Positions 1 through 7,742 of a DNA stretch of 37,495 bases are shown here, in pieces. Under the pieces are notes generated by a model. That model was not told the DNA's origin. It did no database searches and saw only the letters and a list, made by a program, of their open reading frames with translations. The first letter of the stretch is position 1. The number at the start of each line of letters is the position of its first letter. The position numbers and the translations under genes were made by a program. The stretch is from NCBI GenBank assembly GCA_024413595.1, contig JAKSUC010000032.1, positions 1 through 37,495 on the forward strand. Direction: 5' to 3'. The stretch comes from Bacteroidales bacterium. GTDB taxonomy: Bacteria > Bacteroidota > Bacteroidia > Bacteroidales > UBA3824.

Positions 1-580
1 AAACAAATTTGATTTTAGCTTCACATGATTTTAATGGACTGAAAAAATCTCGCATAACTTGACGAATTTCTATAAATGTTTCTTTTGTTATCATTGTGTC
101 AAGTAATGGAGCGTCATATTCGTCAATTAAAATTACTACTCCTAAATTAGTTTTATTATACGCTTTTTCAATAACTTGTTTAAATCTTATTGCATAATCG
201 TCTTTATCTGCTGTTCCATTTCCATAAATATCTTCCCAACTATCTAAGGCGTCTCGCATTATATTTTGAACAGATTTTACAGAAATATTTTTCTTTAAAC
301 TAAAATCAATTCTTAAAACAGGATAAGTTTCCCATTCTTTTTCAAGATTTTCGATAGCTAATCCTTTGAATAATTCTTTTTTCCCGAGAAAATAACTCTC
401 TAATGTAGACAACAATAAACTTTTACCAAATCTACGTGGACGACTTAGAAAATAGTAATTTCCTTCACTTACCATTTTATACACTAAATCAGTTTTGTCT
501 ACGTAAATGGCATTTCTTTTTATTATATTTTCAAATGTTTGAATACCAATTGGATATATTTTTTTGCTGTTGTCTGTCAT
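1..580 (-). CDS. AAA-ATPase-like protein, DUF1703/PD-(D/E)XK type (partial, C-terminus outside window)
   Basis: The reverse strand is open from an ATG at 578-580 to the window edge, giving the first 193 residues. The N-terminus (YPIGIQTFENIIKRNAIYVD) and the P-loop variant RPRRFGKS (residues 47-54) are typical of the Bacteroidota AAA-ATPase-like family. A Walker B strand, VVILIDEYDAPLLD, lies at residues 148-161. Full-length members run to roughly 500-600 residues and usually end in a PD-(D/E)XK nuclease-like domain, which cannot be seen here. The biological role of these very abundant proteins is not established; defence or mobile-element functions have been suggested. A TATATTTG box at 666-673 on the same strand would give a leader of about 80 bases and fits this start. 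Confidence 0.85.
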   Translation of the reverse strand, partial: MTDNSKKIYPIGIQTFENIIKRNAIYVDKTDLVYKMVSEGNYYFLSRPRRFGKSLLLSTLESYFLGKKELFKGLAIENLEKEWETYPVLRIDFSLKKNISVKSVQNIMRDALDSWEDIYGNGTADKDDYAIRFKQVIEKAYNKTNLGVVILIDEYDAPLLDTMITKETFIEIRQVMRDFFSPLKSCEAKIKFV

Positions 581-665
581 TTATTTCGATAATTGTTAAA
601 AATTAAAATTTTATTTTTATTTCAATTTTTATTTCGAGTAAAAACGTTTATCTTAATTCTTTATG

Positions 666-673
666 CAAATATA
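666..673 (-). promoter_or_regulatory. Bacteroidota -7 box for the AAA-ATPase-like gene
   Basis: On the minus strand this reads TATATTTG, an exact match to TAnnTTTG. It lies about 86 bases before the ATG at 580. No convincing TTG box is seen 19-20 bases upstream, so the call rests on the -7 element and position. Confidence 0.4.
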
Positions 674-756
674 GCAAAACTATTGAAATTTTAAAAAATT
701 ATATTTTAGAGATTGTTGAAATATATTTTTTGAATTTTGTTTACGCCTAAATACAA

Positions 757-865
757 CAAAAGCAGGTATTTACCTGCCAATGTTGCTACTAATTTTTAAC
801 CTAAACCTAATATTATGAAAAGACAATTATTTCTAAAATTTTATTCTATATTTTTCTTATTTTTT
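757..865 (-). ncRNA. Candidate small RNA, unit A (promoter box, body, terminator hairpin)
   Basis: This lies in the 636-base gap between the AAA-ATPase-like gene and the glycosyltransferase at 1217. On the minus strand a TATCTTTG box (872-879) is followed about 100 bases later by a perfect hairpin GCAGGT-ATTT-ACCTGC class stem (762-777) and a short TTTT run. The body contains TCTTTTCATAATA followed by a TTTAGGTTAA segment, both of which recur in unit B at 1063-1159. The -33 box is weak. The plus strand of the same stretch could instead encode a 26-residue hydrophobic peptide (815-895, MKRQLFLKFYSIFFLFFTLQ...), so the strand is not certain. Confidence 0.35.
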
Positions 866-1062
866 ACACTGCAAAGATACGGCGGATTTTTGTAATCTAC
901 ATTAAAGAAAAAAACAATAATCGTTAATTAATTATTTTAACTTCAATAAGTTTGTAATGGTTTGTAAATCATAGGTAGATTTAATGTTAAGATACCAAAA
1001 TTTGTAAATTTTGTACTTATTTAAAGTGAATTTACTATTTACTAATCGATTTATTTTTTTTC

Positions 1063-1100
1063 AAAAAAAAAAGAGGAATTTCCCTAAACTCCCCTTTTTT
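1063..1100 (-). terminator. Strong rho-independent terminator, bidirectional in form
   Basis: On the minus strand GGGGAGTTT-AGGG-AAATTCCTC forms a 9-bp stem with two G-T pairs, flanked by A and T runs and followed by T10. It can end transcription of the glycosyltransferase gene at 1217-1969 and/or of candidate RNA unit B. Confidence 0.7.
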
Positions 1101-1159
1101 CATCAATTCTATTATTAACTTAAATTCGGTATTATGAAAAGAAAACTCTTTTTTGTTTT
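1063..1159 (-). ncRNA. Candidate small RNA, unit B, related to unit A
   Basis: It has the same architecture as unit A: a TTATTTTG box on the minus strand (1166-1173), the shared TTTTCATAATA element, then a strong hairpin (stem 1073-1081 with 1086-1094, loop AGGG) followed by ten T residues. It starts about 58 bases beyond the stop of the minus-strand glycosyltransferase at 1217, so the hairpin could also be just that gene's terminator. The second copy of the same arrangement at 757-865, where no gene ends, argues for an independent unit. Confidence 0.35.
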
Positions 1160-1216
1160 CATTTGCAAAATAACAAATTTTAAGTGTTAACACATTTAAA
1201 ATGTGCTTAATAAATG

Positions 1217-1969
1217 TTAAAACCATCGATGACGTATAACGAACCAAGTAAATTTAATTCCTAAAATTATGTTCCAAAATATTGCTCTAATTGTTCCAAA
1301 ATGATTACACATTATTTTATATCTTTCTTTTAATCCTGGAACAATTGTTTTTCTTGTTTGTCCTCCTTCAAGAAATAAACTTATAACTTTATGTGTATTT
1401 ATAATAAGTGTAGATTTTTTCATTGTGTCAATACACCAATTAAAATCTGATGCGTAGCGATATTTTAAATCATATTTTTCTACTAATGATTTTTTTGCAA
1501 TAAAAGATTGATGACATACCAACATTCCACGTTTAAAACTTTTCCAATTTAAATTTTCTGGTGGACGATGACGACGAGAATGTAAAATTTTACCTTCACT
1601 GTCGGTTATGTCGGTATCACCATATAATATATCTGCATTTTGATTTTTTTCGTCACAAAAAATTTCTTCTAAAATTGTAGTAGACGAAAATTTATCACCT
1701 GAATTAATAAAAATAATATAATCGCCAGTTGATTTATCAATTCCTTTGTTCATGGCATCATAAATACCGTGGTCTGGTTCCGAAATTATTGTAGAAATTT
1801 TATTTTTGAAAGATTTAACAATTTCTAAAGTTTTGTCTTTACTCGCACCATCAATTATTATATATTCAATATTGTTATATGTTTGATTAATAACACTTTC
1901 TATTGTGTTTTTTATTAAATTTTCACTGTTAAAAACAACAGTAATAACCGATATTTTAGGGCAATTCAT
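1217..1969 (-). CDS. Family 2 glycosyltransferase
   Basis: This 250-residue GT-A fold enzyme should transfer a sugar from a nucleotide sugar to a growing surface glycan at the cytoplasmic membrane. The N-terminus KISVITVVFNSENLIKNTIE and IIIDGASKDKT are the usual GT2 nucleotide-binding strands. SEPDHGIYDAMNKG is diagnostic of the WcaA-like subgroup, and INSGD (near residue 92) occupies the DxD position. The closest relative in the window is the gene at 22198, with the same SEPDxGIYxAMNKG block. It stands alone, divergent from rpsT and about 15 kb from the main glycosyltransferase island. A promoter is visible upstream (1999-2030) and a terminator downstream (1063-1100), so it is probably transcribed on its own. 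Donor and acceptor cannot be told from sequence. Confidence 0.9.
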   Translation of the reverse strand: MNCPKISVITVVFNSENLIKNTIESVINQTYNNIEYIIIDGASKDKTLEIVKSFKNKISTIISEPDHGIYDAMNKGIDKSTGDYIIFINSGDKFSSTTILEEIFCDEKNQNADILYGDTDITDSEGKILHSRRHRPPENLNWKSFKRGMLVCHQSFIAKKSLVEKYDLKYRYASDFNWCIDTMKKSTLIINTHKVISLFLEGGQTRKTIVPGLKERYKIMCNHFGTIRAIFWNIILGIKFTWFVIRHRWF

Positions 1970-1998
1970 TTTATAAAAACTAAAATTTTCTTTAAATA

Positions 1999-2030
1999 CA
2001 ATGATAAAAATAAAATATTAACTCCCAAAA
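1999..2030 (-). promoter_or_regulatory. Promoter of the lone GT2 gene
   Basis: On the minus strand TTTTG (2026-2030) is followed by a 19-base spacer and TATCATTG (1999-2006), seven of eight matches to TAnnTTTG. The predicted start is about 24 bases before the ATG at 1969. It is divergent from the rpsT promoter. Confidence 0.45.
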
Positions 2031-2064
2031 TTTTTGTTAGTTTGAATAAAATTCTGTTATTTTG
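2031..2064 (+). promoter_or_regulatory. rpsT promoter
   Basis: TTTTTG (2031-2036), a 20-base spacer, then TTATTTTG (2057-2064), seven of eight matches to the Bacteroidota -7 consensus. The predicted start near 2071 coincides with the base of a hairpin in the leader. Confidence 0.55.
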
Positions 2065-2069
2065 CAGTC

Positions 2070-2088
2070 CGATTTCTAAGAGAAATCG
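2070..2088 (+). promoter_or_regulatory. Perfect hairpin at the 5' end of the rpsT leader
   Basis: CGATTTCT-AAG-AGAAATCG is a perfect 8-bp stem with a 3-base loop, placed at or within a few bases of the predicted transcription start and about 50 bases ahead of the rpsT ATG. It has no T run, so it is not a terminator. It could stabilise the 5' end or act in ribosomal-protein feedback; neither is shown by sequence. Confidence 0.4.
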
Positions 2089-2136
2089 AATACGTTAAAG
2101 AATAAAATAAATAAAAGACATAAAAATTCAAGAGAA

Positions 2137-2388
2137 ATGGCTCATCATCACTCAGCAAAAAAGAAAATTAACCAAGACGAAGCTCGTAGACTTCGTAATC
2201 GTTATTATGCTGTTACAATGCGTAACGCAGTAAGAAAAATTCGTGCAACAAAAGAAAAAGAAGAAGCTGAGAAAGCTCTTCCTGGCGTAACAAAAATGAT
2301 TGACAAACTTGCTAAAAAACATGTCATTCATAAAAACAAAGCAGCTAACTTGAAATCTGAATTACAGTTGCTCGTTAATAAGTTGTAA
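2137..2388 (+). CDS. rpsT: 30S ribosomal protein S20
   Basis: This 83-residue, very Lys/Arg-rich helical protein starts [20 protein letters not shown] and contains [17 protein letters not shown], the family's rRNA-binding helix. S20 binds 16S rRNA early in 30S assembly. Length matches the usual 80-90 residues. It is monocistronic: its own promoter (2031-2064), a 66-base leader with a hairpin (2070-2088) and a strong terminator (2421-2457). The ATG follows an A-rich stretch rather than a Shine-Dalgarno sequence, as is normal in this phylum. The codons are more enriched in highly used forms (CGT, GCT, AAC) than in the neighbouring genes, as expected for a highly expressed protein. Confidence 0.97.
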   Translation: MAHHHSAKKKINQDEARRLRNRYYAVTMRNAVRKIRATKEKEEAEKALPGVTKMIDKLAKKHVIHKNKAANLKSELQLLVNKL

Positions 2389-2420
2389 TATTTACAACAT
2401 TTTGTTGTCATAATATTGGG

Positions 2421-2457
2421 AAGGTCTTACGCATTTTTTTGGGTGAGACCTTTTTTT
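2421..2457 (+). terminator. rpsT terminator
   Basis: AAGGTCTTAC (2421-2430) pairs with GTGAGACCTT (2443-2452) across a T-rich loop, with one G-T pair, and runs into TTTTTTT. It stands 33 bases after the rpsT stop and before radC. Confidence 0.85.
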
Positions 2458-2488
2458 ATTCTTAATTTTAAATTCCTTAATTTTACTT

Positions 2489-3166
2489 ATGCCCATTAAA
2501 GATTGGAACGAAGACGATAGACCTCGTGAAAAACTTATTAGTCAAGGTCCTGAAAGTTGTAGTGTTGCGGAATTAATTGCAATTCTTATAACAAATGGTT
2601 CTAAGAAAAAATCCGCTGTTGAATTAGGTCGTGAAATTATGCAATTGTGCAACAATAATTTGATGAATTTTACAAGATTAACTCAAGCAACTATAGAGTC
2701 TGTTGATGGTATTGGTCCTGCAAAATCTACTATAATTAGAGCTGCCCAAGAATTAGGTCGTAGAATTGCTTCTGCTTCTTTTGATAATGAAACAAAATTA
2801 TTGACTGGTAAAGCTATTGCTGATAATATGAAATTTTTACGTGAATATAATCATGAAGAATTTTGGGCTTTATATTGTGATGGTGGTGGAAAACTTTTGC
2901 GACGTGTAAAAATTGCTTCTGGCGATAGTAATTCTGTTAATGTTGATTATAAACAAATTCTTCAATATGCTTTTCACGAAGGAGCTAGACGTATTTTATT
3001 GTGTCATAATCATCCCGCTGGTTCTAATCATCCTAGTAATCAGGATATTGATTTAACAAATGGGTTTATCAAAATTTGTAAACTTTTGAATATTGATATG
3101 CCTGAACATATTATTATTGCTAAAGATGGATATTATAGTTTTAGAGATAATGATTTAATTAATTGA
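2489..3166 (+). CDS. radC: RadC family JAB/MPN-domain protein
   Basis: This 225-residue protein has an N-terminal helix-hairpin-helix region (VDGIGPAKSTIIRAAQELGR, about residues 71-90) and a C-terminal JAB metalloprotease-like domain. The zinc motif is intact: CHNHPAGSNHPSNQD, with the two His, the Ser and the Asp of the HxH...S..D signature, preceded by a Glu-containing helix. The family was named for DNA repair but that role is disputed, and the catalytic activity is unknown. Length and start (MPIKDWNEDDRPREKLI) match the family. It lies downstream of the rpsT terminator and is followed by a separate promoter at 3209-3237, so it is probably a single-gene unit. No terminator is seen after it. 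Confidence 0.93.
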   Translation: MPIKDWNEDDRPREKLISQGPESCSVAELIAILITNGSKKKSAVELGREIMQLCNNNLMNFTRLTQATIESVDGIGPAKSTIIRAAQELGRRIASASFDNETKLLTGKAIADNMKFLREYNHEEFWALYCDGGGKLLRRVKIASGDSNSVNVDYKQILQYAFHEGARRILLCHNHPAGSNHPSNQDIDLTNGFIKICKLLNIDMPEHIIIAKDGYYSFRDNDLIN

Positions 3167-3208
3167 GTTTTATATTATAATTTAATTTTAGTATTTGGTT
3201 ATTTTTTA

Positions 3209-3237
3209 TTGTCAATTACCAAAAAATATTAAATTTG
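3209..3237 (+). promoter_or_regulatory. Promoter of the Rpn-type gene
   Basis: TTG (3209-3211), an 18-base spacer and TAAATTTG (3230-3237), a full match to TAnnTTTG. It predicts transcription from about 3244, which excludes an upstream in-frame ATG at 3195 and supports the start at 3279. Confidence 0.5.
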
Positions 3238-3278
3238 CAAAACTAATTCTTTATAAAACTATTTTAATTTTAAACAAT

Positions 3279-4208
3279 ATGTGTTCAGAAGGAATAATAG
3301 AAAGATATATAAATTTTTATACAGACTTTGCTTTTAAAAAGTTTTTTGGAACACCAGCCAACAAAGAATTTTTAATAAGTTTTTTAAATGCTTTATTAAA
3401 TTTAGATGGAGAAAATATTATTACAGATATACAACATCTTAATTCAGAAAAACTACCGAATATAGAAAGCGACCGCAAAGCAATATATGATGTGTATTGT
3501 GAAAATCAAAAGCATGAGAGATTTGTAGTAGAAATGCAAAAAGCAAGTCAAATAAATTTTAAAGATCGCACATTATTTTATTCTACATTTCCAATACAAG
3601 AGCAAGCCGAAAAAGGTTACATATATGAAATTGGAGACAAAAAAGGTTCATGGGATTATCAACTAAAAAAAGTATATATTATTGGAGTATTAAATTTTAC
3701 ATTAGATAAAGAACCAGAACATACCAATGTAATAACTCATGCACGATTAAAATATGATGAATATGATTGTGAATATTCAAACAAGTTAGAATTCATCAAC
3801 ATCGAAATGCCCAAATTTAAGAAAAAAGAAGAAGAATTAACCAATATGATAGATAAATGGTTATATGCCATTAAAAATCTATATCATTTAATGGATCGTC
3901 CCAAAATATTAAGAGAAGCAATCTTTAAAAAACTATTTAATTTGGCAGAAATCTCAAAATATAATTCTTCTGAATTACTTGCATATCGAGATAGTTTAAA
4001 AGATTATCGAGATTATTATAACACAATTTATAGTGCAAAACAAGAAGGAGAAGAAATTGGAATAGAAAAAGGTCGTAGACAAGGTTTAGAAGAAGGAAAA
4101 TATAACCAAGCTATACAAATGGCTAAAATGATGAAATCTGAAGGTGAACCTTTAGAAAAAATATTTAAATATACAGGTTTATCTAAAGATGAAATTGAAA
4201 AATTGTAA
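3279..4208 (+). CDS. Rpn family PD-(D/E)XK nuclease / putative transposase-like protein
   Basis: The 309-residue product begins MCSEGIIERYINFYTDFAFK, the standard opening of the PDDEXK_2 (Rpn-like) family, which is why the ATG at 3279 is chosen over the one 84 bases earlier. The nuclease core is visible: Asp71 in AIYDVY and Glu85-x-Gln87 in FVVEMQKA. The C-terminal tail (GIEKGRRQGLEEGKYNQAI, then LEKIFKYTGLSKDEIEKL) is the repeat-like end common to these proteins. Rpn proteins of enterobacteria are DNA endonucleases that promote recA-independent recombination; whether the Bacteroidota members act likewise is inferred. It has its own promoter and ends at a bidirectional terminator shared with manC. 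Confidence 0.88.
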   Translation: MCSEGIIERYINFYTDFAFKKFFGTPANKEFLISFLNALLNLDGENIITDIQHLNSEKLPNIESDRKAIYDVYCENQKHERFVVEMQKASQINFKDRTLFYSTFPIQEQAEKGYIYEIGDKKGSWDYQLKKVYIIGVLNFTLDKEPEHTNVITHARLKYDEYDCEYSNKLEFINIEMPKFKKKEEELTNMIDKWLYAIKNLYHLMDRPKILREAIFKKLFNLAEISKYNSSELLAYRDSLKDYRDYYNTIYSAKQEGEEIGIEKGRRQGLEEGKYNQAIQMAKMMKSEGEPLEKIFKYTGLSKDEIEKL

Positions 4209-4230
4209 ATATAAATAGAGCATTTTACAT

Positions 4231-4268
4231 AAAAAAAGAGAAAGCCATTAAGACTTTCTCTTTTTTTT
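4231..4268. terminator. Bidirectional terminator between the Rpn-type gene and manC
   Basis: An A7 run plus GAGAAAG (to 4244) pairs with CTTTCTC plus a T run (4254-4267). The loop is 9 bases. T runs are available on both strands, so it serves the convergent genes on either side. Confidence 0.8.
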
Positions 4269-4282
4269 ATATTGAATAATTT

Positions 4283-5389
4283 TTAAACATATTCATCACC
4301 TAATGATATTTTAACTTCGTTAACAATGTTTTTTATGTTTTGTTCGTCAGCTTTAGGAACAATCAAAATAATTTCATCACTTTCTGCAACAATAAAATCT
4401 TTTAATCCTTCCACAACCATTATTTTAGAGTCTCCATTACGAATAATACAACCATTAGAATTTTTTACAAAAACATTTTTTCCTGCAATAACATTTTCGT
4501 TTTTGTCGTGTTTAGAATTTTCGTAAAGCGATCCCCAAGTTCCTAGGTCAGACCATGGAAATTTTGCTTGTATAACATAAACATTGTTATGATTTTCCAT
4601 TATTCCATAATCTATTGAAATACTGTTACATTCGGGATAAATTTTGTTGATAAATTCATTTTCTTCTGGAGTGTTATATATGTCCATACCTTGATTAAAC
4701 ATAGTATCAATGTCTGGTAAAAGTTGTTGAAATGCTAGAACAATTGTTTTAACATTCCAAATAAAAATGCCAGAATTCCAATAAAATTCTTTACTTTCAA
4801 GGAAAACTTTAGCCATTTCAAGTTCTGGTTTTTCTGTAAAAGTTTTCACTTTCATAATTTTTGTTTGTGTAGAAAGTGAGTCTTCGTTAGATAAATCAAC
4901 TTGAATATAGCCATAACCTGTTTCTGGTCGGGTAGGAGTTATTCCAATGGTCAACAATGCATTAGAATTTTTTGTAAAATCAAGACCTTTTAATATAGTA
5001 TCTTGAAAACCTAAATAATCACCAATGTAATGATCTGAAGGTGAAACTACTATATTTGCATTTGGATTTGAAGCCATTATTTTATAACAAGCGTATGCTA
5101 TGCAAGGAGCTGTGTTTCTGCGTAATGGCTCTAATAATATATTATTTTCAGGTATTTCAGGTATTTGTAACATTACAAGTTCTTTGTAATCTTCACCCGT
5201 TACAATAAAAATGTTTTCAGGTAAAAATATTTTGGCAAAACGATCCCAAGTTTGTTGTATAAATGTTCTCCCAACACCAAGTATATCTAAAAACTGTTTA
5301 GGACATGCTGTACGGCTTAATGGCCAAAACCTACTTCCTATACCGCCTGCCATAATTATACAGTAATTATTTTTATCTAATAATTCCAT
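4283..5389 (-). CDS. manC: Mannose-1-phosphate guanylyltransferase
   Basis: This 368-residue enzyme converts mannose-1-phosphate and GTP to GDP-mannose, the donor for mannose and, through GDP-fucose, for fucose in surface glycans. The signature loop MAGGIGSRFWPLSRTACPKQ (residues 14-33) carries the nucleotide-binding Gly and Arg residues. FTEKPE, FYWNSGIFIWN and FPWSDLGTWGSLYE are the family's later sugar-binding motifs. It is the short single-domain form without the fused isomerase domain, usual in this phylum. It stands alone on the minus strand behind a near-ideal promoter (5418-5449). It is the only nucleotide-sugar gene in the window and may feed the fucosyltransferase-like enzymes at 27682 and 36559. 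Confidence 0.95.
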   Translation of the reverse strand: MELLDKNNYCIIMAGGIGSRFWPLSRTACPKQFLDILGVGRTFIQQTWDRFAKIFLPENIFIVTGEDYKELVMLQIPEIPENNILLEPLRRNTAPCIAYACYKIMASNPNANIVVSPSDHYIGDYLGFQDTILKGLDFTKNSNALLTIGITPTRPETGYGYIQVDLSNEDSLSTQTKIMKVKTFTEKPELEMAKVFLESKEFYWNSGIFIWNVKTIVLAFQQLLPDIDTMFNQGMDIYNTPEENEFINKIYPECNSISIDYGIMENHNNVYVIQAKFPWSDLGTWGSLYENSKHDKNENVIAGKNVFVKNSNGCIIRNGDSKIMVVEGLKDFIVAESDEIILIVPKADEQNIKNIVNEVKISLGDEYV

Positions 5390-5417
5390 TTTATCTAAAA
5401 TATTTGGTTATTTATTG

Positions 5418-5449
5418 CAAAGCTAGTTCAAAAAATATTTATATGCAAA
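5418..5449 (-). promoter_or_regulatory. manC promoter
   Basis: On the minus strand TTTG (5446-5449), a 20-base spacer and TAGCTTTG (5418-5425) match both boxes of the Bacteroidota consensus. The predicted start is about 20 bases before the ATG. Confidence 0.65.
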
Positions 5450-5481
5450 AAAATCAATTTAGATAATCTAAAATATTTTTA

Positions 5482-5489
5482 TAAATTTG
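5482..5489 (+). promoter_or_regulatory. metG -7 box
   Basis: TAAATTTG, an exact TAnnTTTG match, 30 bases before the metG ATG. The -33 region is only T-rich. It is divergent from the manC promoter. Confidence 0.45.
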
Positions 5490-5519
5490 CATTTTTAAAA
5501 ATAGAAAATAAATAATAAT

Positions 5520-7565
5520 ATGTCACAAAACAAAGATTATAAGAGGATTTTGGTGACTTCGGCATTGCCATACGCCAATGGTCCTATTCACATTGGTCAC
5601 ATGGCTGGTGTGTATATTCCATCTGACACTTATGTTAGATATCAACGTTTACGTCATCGCGACGTTATTCATATTTGTGGTAGCGATGAACATGGTGTTG
5701 CTATTACAATGCGCGCTCGTAAAGAAGGTACTACTCCTAAAGCTATTATCGATAAATATCACGAACTTAATAAAAAAGCTTTTGAAGATTTTGGAATTAG
5801 TTTCGATATTTATTCGCGTACTAGCAATGATATGCATACTATCACTGCTAGTGAAATTTTTAAAAAACTTTATGACGAGCATAAATTTATTGAAAAAACT
5901 TCAAAACAATATTTTGACGAAGAAGCTAAACAATTTTTAGCAGATCGTTATATAACAGGTACTTGTCCTCATTGTGGTAATCCTAATGCTTATGGTGATC
6001 AATGCGAAAAATGCGGAACTAGTCTTGACCCAACTGATTTGATTGAACCTAAAAGTGCTATTTCTGGTTCTAAACCTGTTTTGAAAGAAACAAAACATTG
6101 GTATATGCCTCTTGATCAATATCAACAATTTCTTGAAAAATGGATTTTGGAAGATCATAAAAATTGGAAAACTAATGTTTACGGTCAATGTAAAAGTTGG
6201 TTAGATCAAGGTTTGCAACCTCGTGCCGTAAGTCGTGATTTAGATTGGGGTATTCCTTTGCCTATTGAAGAAGGTGAAGGTAAAGTTCTTTATGTTTGGT
6301 TTGATGCGCCAATCGGTTATATTTCTTTTACTAAAGAACTTACTCCTGATTGGGAAAAATATTGGAAATCTGAAGATACTAAACTTGTTCATTTTATAGG
6401 TAAAGATAATATTGTTTTTCATTGTATAGTTTTCCCTTCAATTTTAAAAGCTGAAGGAACTTATATATTACCTGACAATGTTCCTGGTAATGAATTTTTA
6501 AATCTTGAAAACGACAAAATTTCAACTTCAAGAAATTGGGCTGTTTGGTTACACGAATATAATCAAGATTTCCCTGGAAAACAAGATGTATTGCGTTATG
6601 TATTAACTGCAAATGCTCCCGAAACAAAAGATAACGATTTTACTTGGAAAGATTTTCAACAACGTAACAATTCTGAACTTGTTGCTGTTTTAGGAAATTT
6701 TGTTAATCGTTCTTTGGTTTTAACTGCAAAATATTTTGATAATATAGTTCCACAACCTGGCGAATTAACCGAAGCTGATAAAAATGCACTTGCTCAAATA
6801 GCTACTATTAAAGCTGATACAGAAAATAGTATTGAAGCATACCGTTTTCGTGAAGCATTAAATAATGCTATGGGACTTGGTCGTTTGGGTAATAAATATA
6901 TTACAGAACAAGAACCTTGGAAAGTTGCAAAAACTGATATGGAACGTGTAAAAACTATTTTGTATGTTAATTTGCAAATAACTACAGCAATAGCAACTAT
7001 TCTTGAACCATTTTTACCTCATTCATGTGAAAAACTTAAAGGATTTTTAAATATAGAAAATCTTTGCGAATGGGACGAAGTTGGAACAAAAGAGCTAATA
7101 GCTCCTGGTCATAAACTTAATAAGAGTGCATTATTATTTGAACCAATAACAGACGAAGTGGTTCAAGGTCAAATAGATAAATTAAATGCAACAAAAGTAG
7201 CAAATCAAAAAGCTAATTTTAAAGCTGTTCCTGCAAAAGAAAATATTTCGTTTGATGAATTTATGAAAGCTGATATTCGTACAGCAACAATTCTTTCAGC
7301 CGAAAAAGTTGCTAAAACAACTAAACTTTTAAAATTAACAGTTGATACAGGTATTGATCAACGTACGGTTGTTTCTGGAATAGCAGAACATTATGATCCT
7401 GCTAAAATAGTAGGAACAAAAATTTTGATGATTGCAAATCTAGAACCTCGAAAAATTAAAGGTATCGAAAGTAAAGGTATGATACTTTGTGCAGTAGGTG
7501 CTGATGGAAGTTATCATTTCTGCTCACCTGATGCTGATATCGAAAATGGTTGTGAAGTAAAATAA
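5520..7565 (+). CDS. metG: Methionyl-tRNA synthetase with C-terminal tRNA-binding domain
   Basis: This 681-residue class I synthetase charges tRNA-Met in the cytoplasm. The ATP-binding HIGH motif is at residues 24-27 ([11 protein letters not shown]). The zinc knuckle has four Cys (149, 152, 162, 165) in the connective peptide. The second ATP motif reads KISTS at 333-337, the form usual in Bacteroidota instead of KMSKS. The last hundred residues (from about 580, [20 protein letters not shown]) form the EMAP-II-like OB-fold that binds tRNA and dimerises. Length is normal for the long form. It has its own promoter and a terminator at 7587-7620. Codon use is T-rich but biased toward frequent codons. 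Confidence 0.98.
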   Translation: MSQNKDYKRILVTSALPYANGPIHIGHMAGVYIPSDTYVRYQRLRHRDVIHICGSDEHGVAITMRARKEGTTPKAIIDKYHELNKKAFEDFGISFDIYSRTSNDMHTITASEIFKKLYDEHKFIEKTSKQYFDEEAKQFLADRYITGTCPHCGNPNAYGDQCEKCGTSLDPTDLIEPKSAISGSKPVLKETKHWYMPLDQYQQFLEKWILEDHKNWKTNVYGQCKSWLDQGLQPRAVSRDLDWGIPLPIEEGEGKVLYVWFDAPIGYISFTKELTPDWEKYWKSEDTKLVHFIGKDNIVFHCIVFPSILKAEGTYILPDNVPGNEFLNLENDKISTSRNWAVWLHEYNQDFPGKQDVLRYVLTANAPETKDNDFTWKDFQQRNNSELVAVLGNFVNRSLVLTAKYFDNIVPQPGELTEADKNALAQIATIKADTENSIEAYRFREALNNAMGLGRLGNKYITEQEPWKVAKTDMERVKTILYVNLQITTAIATILEPFLPHSCEKLKGFLNIENLCEWDEVGTKELIAPGHKLNKSALLFEPITDEVVQGQIDKLNATKVANQKANFKAVPAKENISFDEFMKADIRTATILSAEKVAKTTKLLKLTVDTGIDQRTVVSGIAEHYDPAKIVGTKILMIANLEPRKIKGIESKGMILCAVGADGSYHFCSPDADIENGCEVK

Positions 7566-7586
7566 TAAATCATTTTTTTTGTTTTT

Positions 7587-7621
7587 CCCCATTCAGATAA
7601 GTTCTGAAATGGGGATTTTTT
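7587..7621 (+). terminator. metG terminator
   Basis: CCCCATT plus CAGA pairs with TCTG plus AATGGGG (one bulged A), ending at 7614, followed by ATTTTTT. It lies 21 bases after the metG stop. Confidence 0.85.
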
Positions 7622-7695
7622 ATATATAATCAAAAATTAGTTGTTAAGTTTCAACTTTTTAACTCTTATTATAGTTCATTACTCTAAAAAAATTT

Positions 7696-7703
7696 TAACT
7701 TTG
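7696..7703 (+). promoter_or_regulatory. -7 box of the 7.7-14.8 kb operon
   Basis: TAACTTTG matches TAnnTTTG exactly, 39 bases before the first ATG of the operon. The -33 box is degenerate (TTC about 18-20 bases upstream). Confidence 0.5.
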
Positions 7704-7742
7704 CCCCGTTAATTTGTTTATTAAGAAAACTTAATCTAAATT

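Noticed and set aside
997..1012. Palindrome AAAATTTGTAAATTTT as an operator
   Set aside because: It is a short A/T palindrome in a very AT-rich gap with no second copy near a promoter; expected by chance.
1035..1247. Open frame of 70 codons on the minus strand after the GT2 gene
   Set aside because: It runs through a strong terminator hairpin and the candidate RNA unit, is low in complexity and overlaps the GT2 stop; no family resemblance.
3195..3278. Upstream extension of the Rpn-type gene to an earlier ATG
   Set aside because: Family members start at MCSEGIIERYIN; the extra 28 codons contain a TTG...TAAATTTG promoter and unlike residues.
1..4208. AAA-ATPase-like and Rpn-type genes as a linked defence system
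   Set aside because: They are on opposite strands, separated by rpsT, radC and a GT gene, and both families are scattered in many copies in Bacteroidota genomes.
5578..6627. Several open frames overlapping metG on both strands
   Set aside because: They are shadows of a strongly conserved synthetase gene with T-biased codons and show no domain resemblance.
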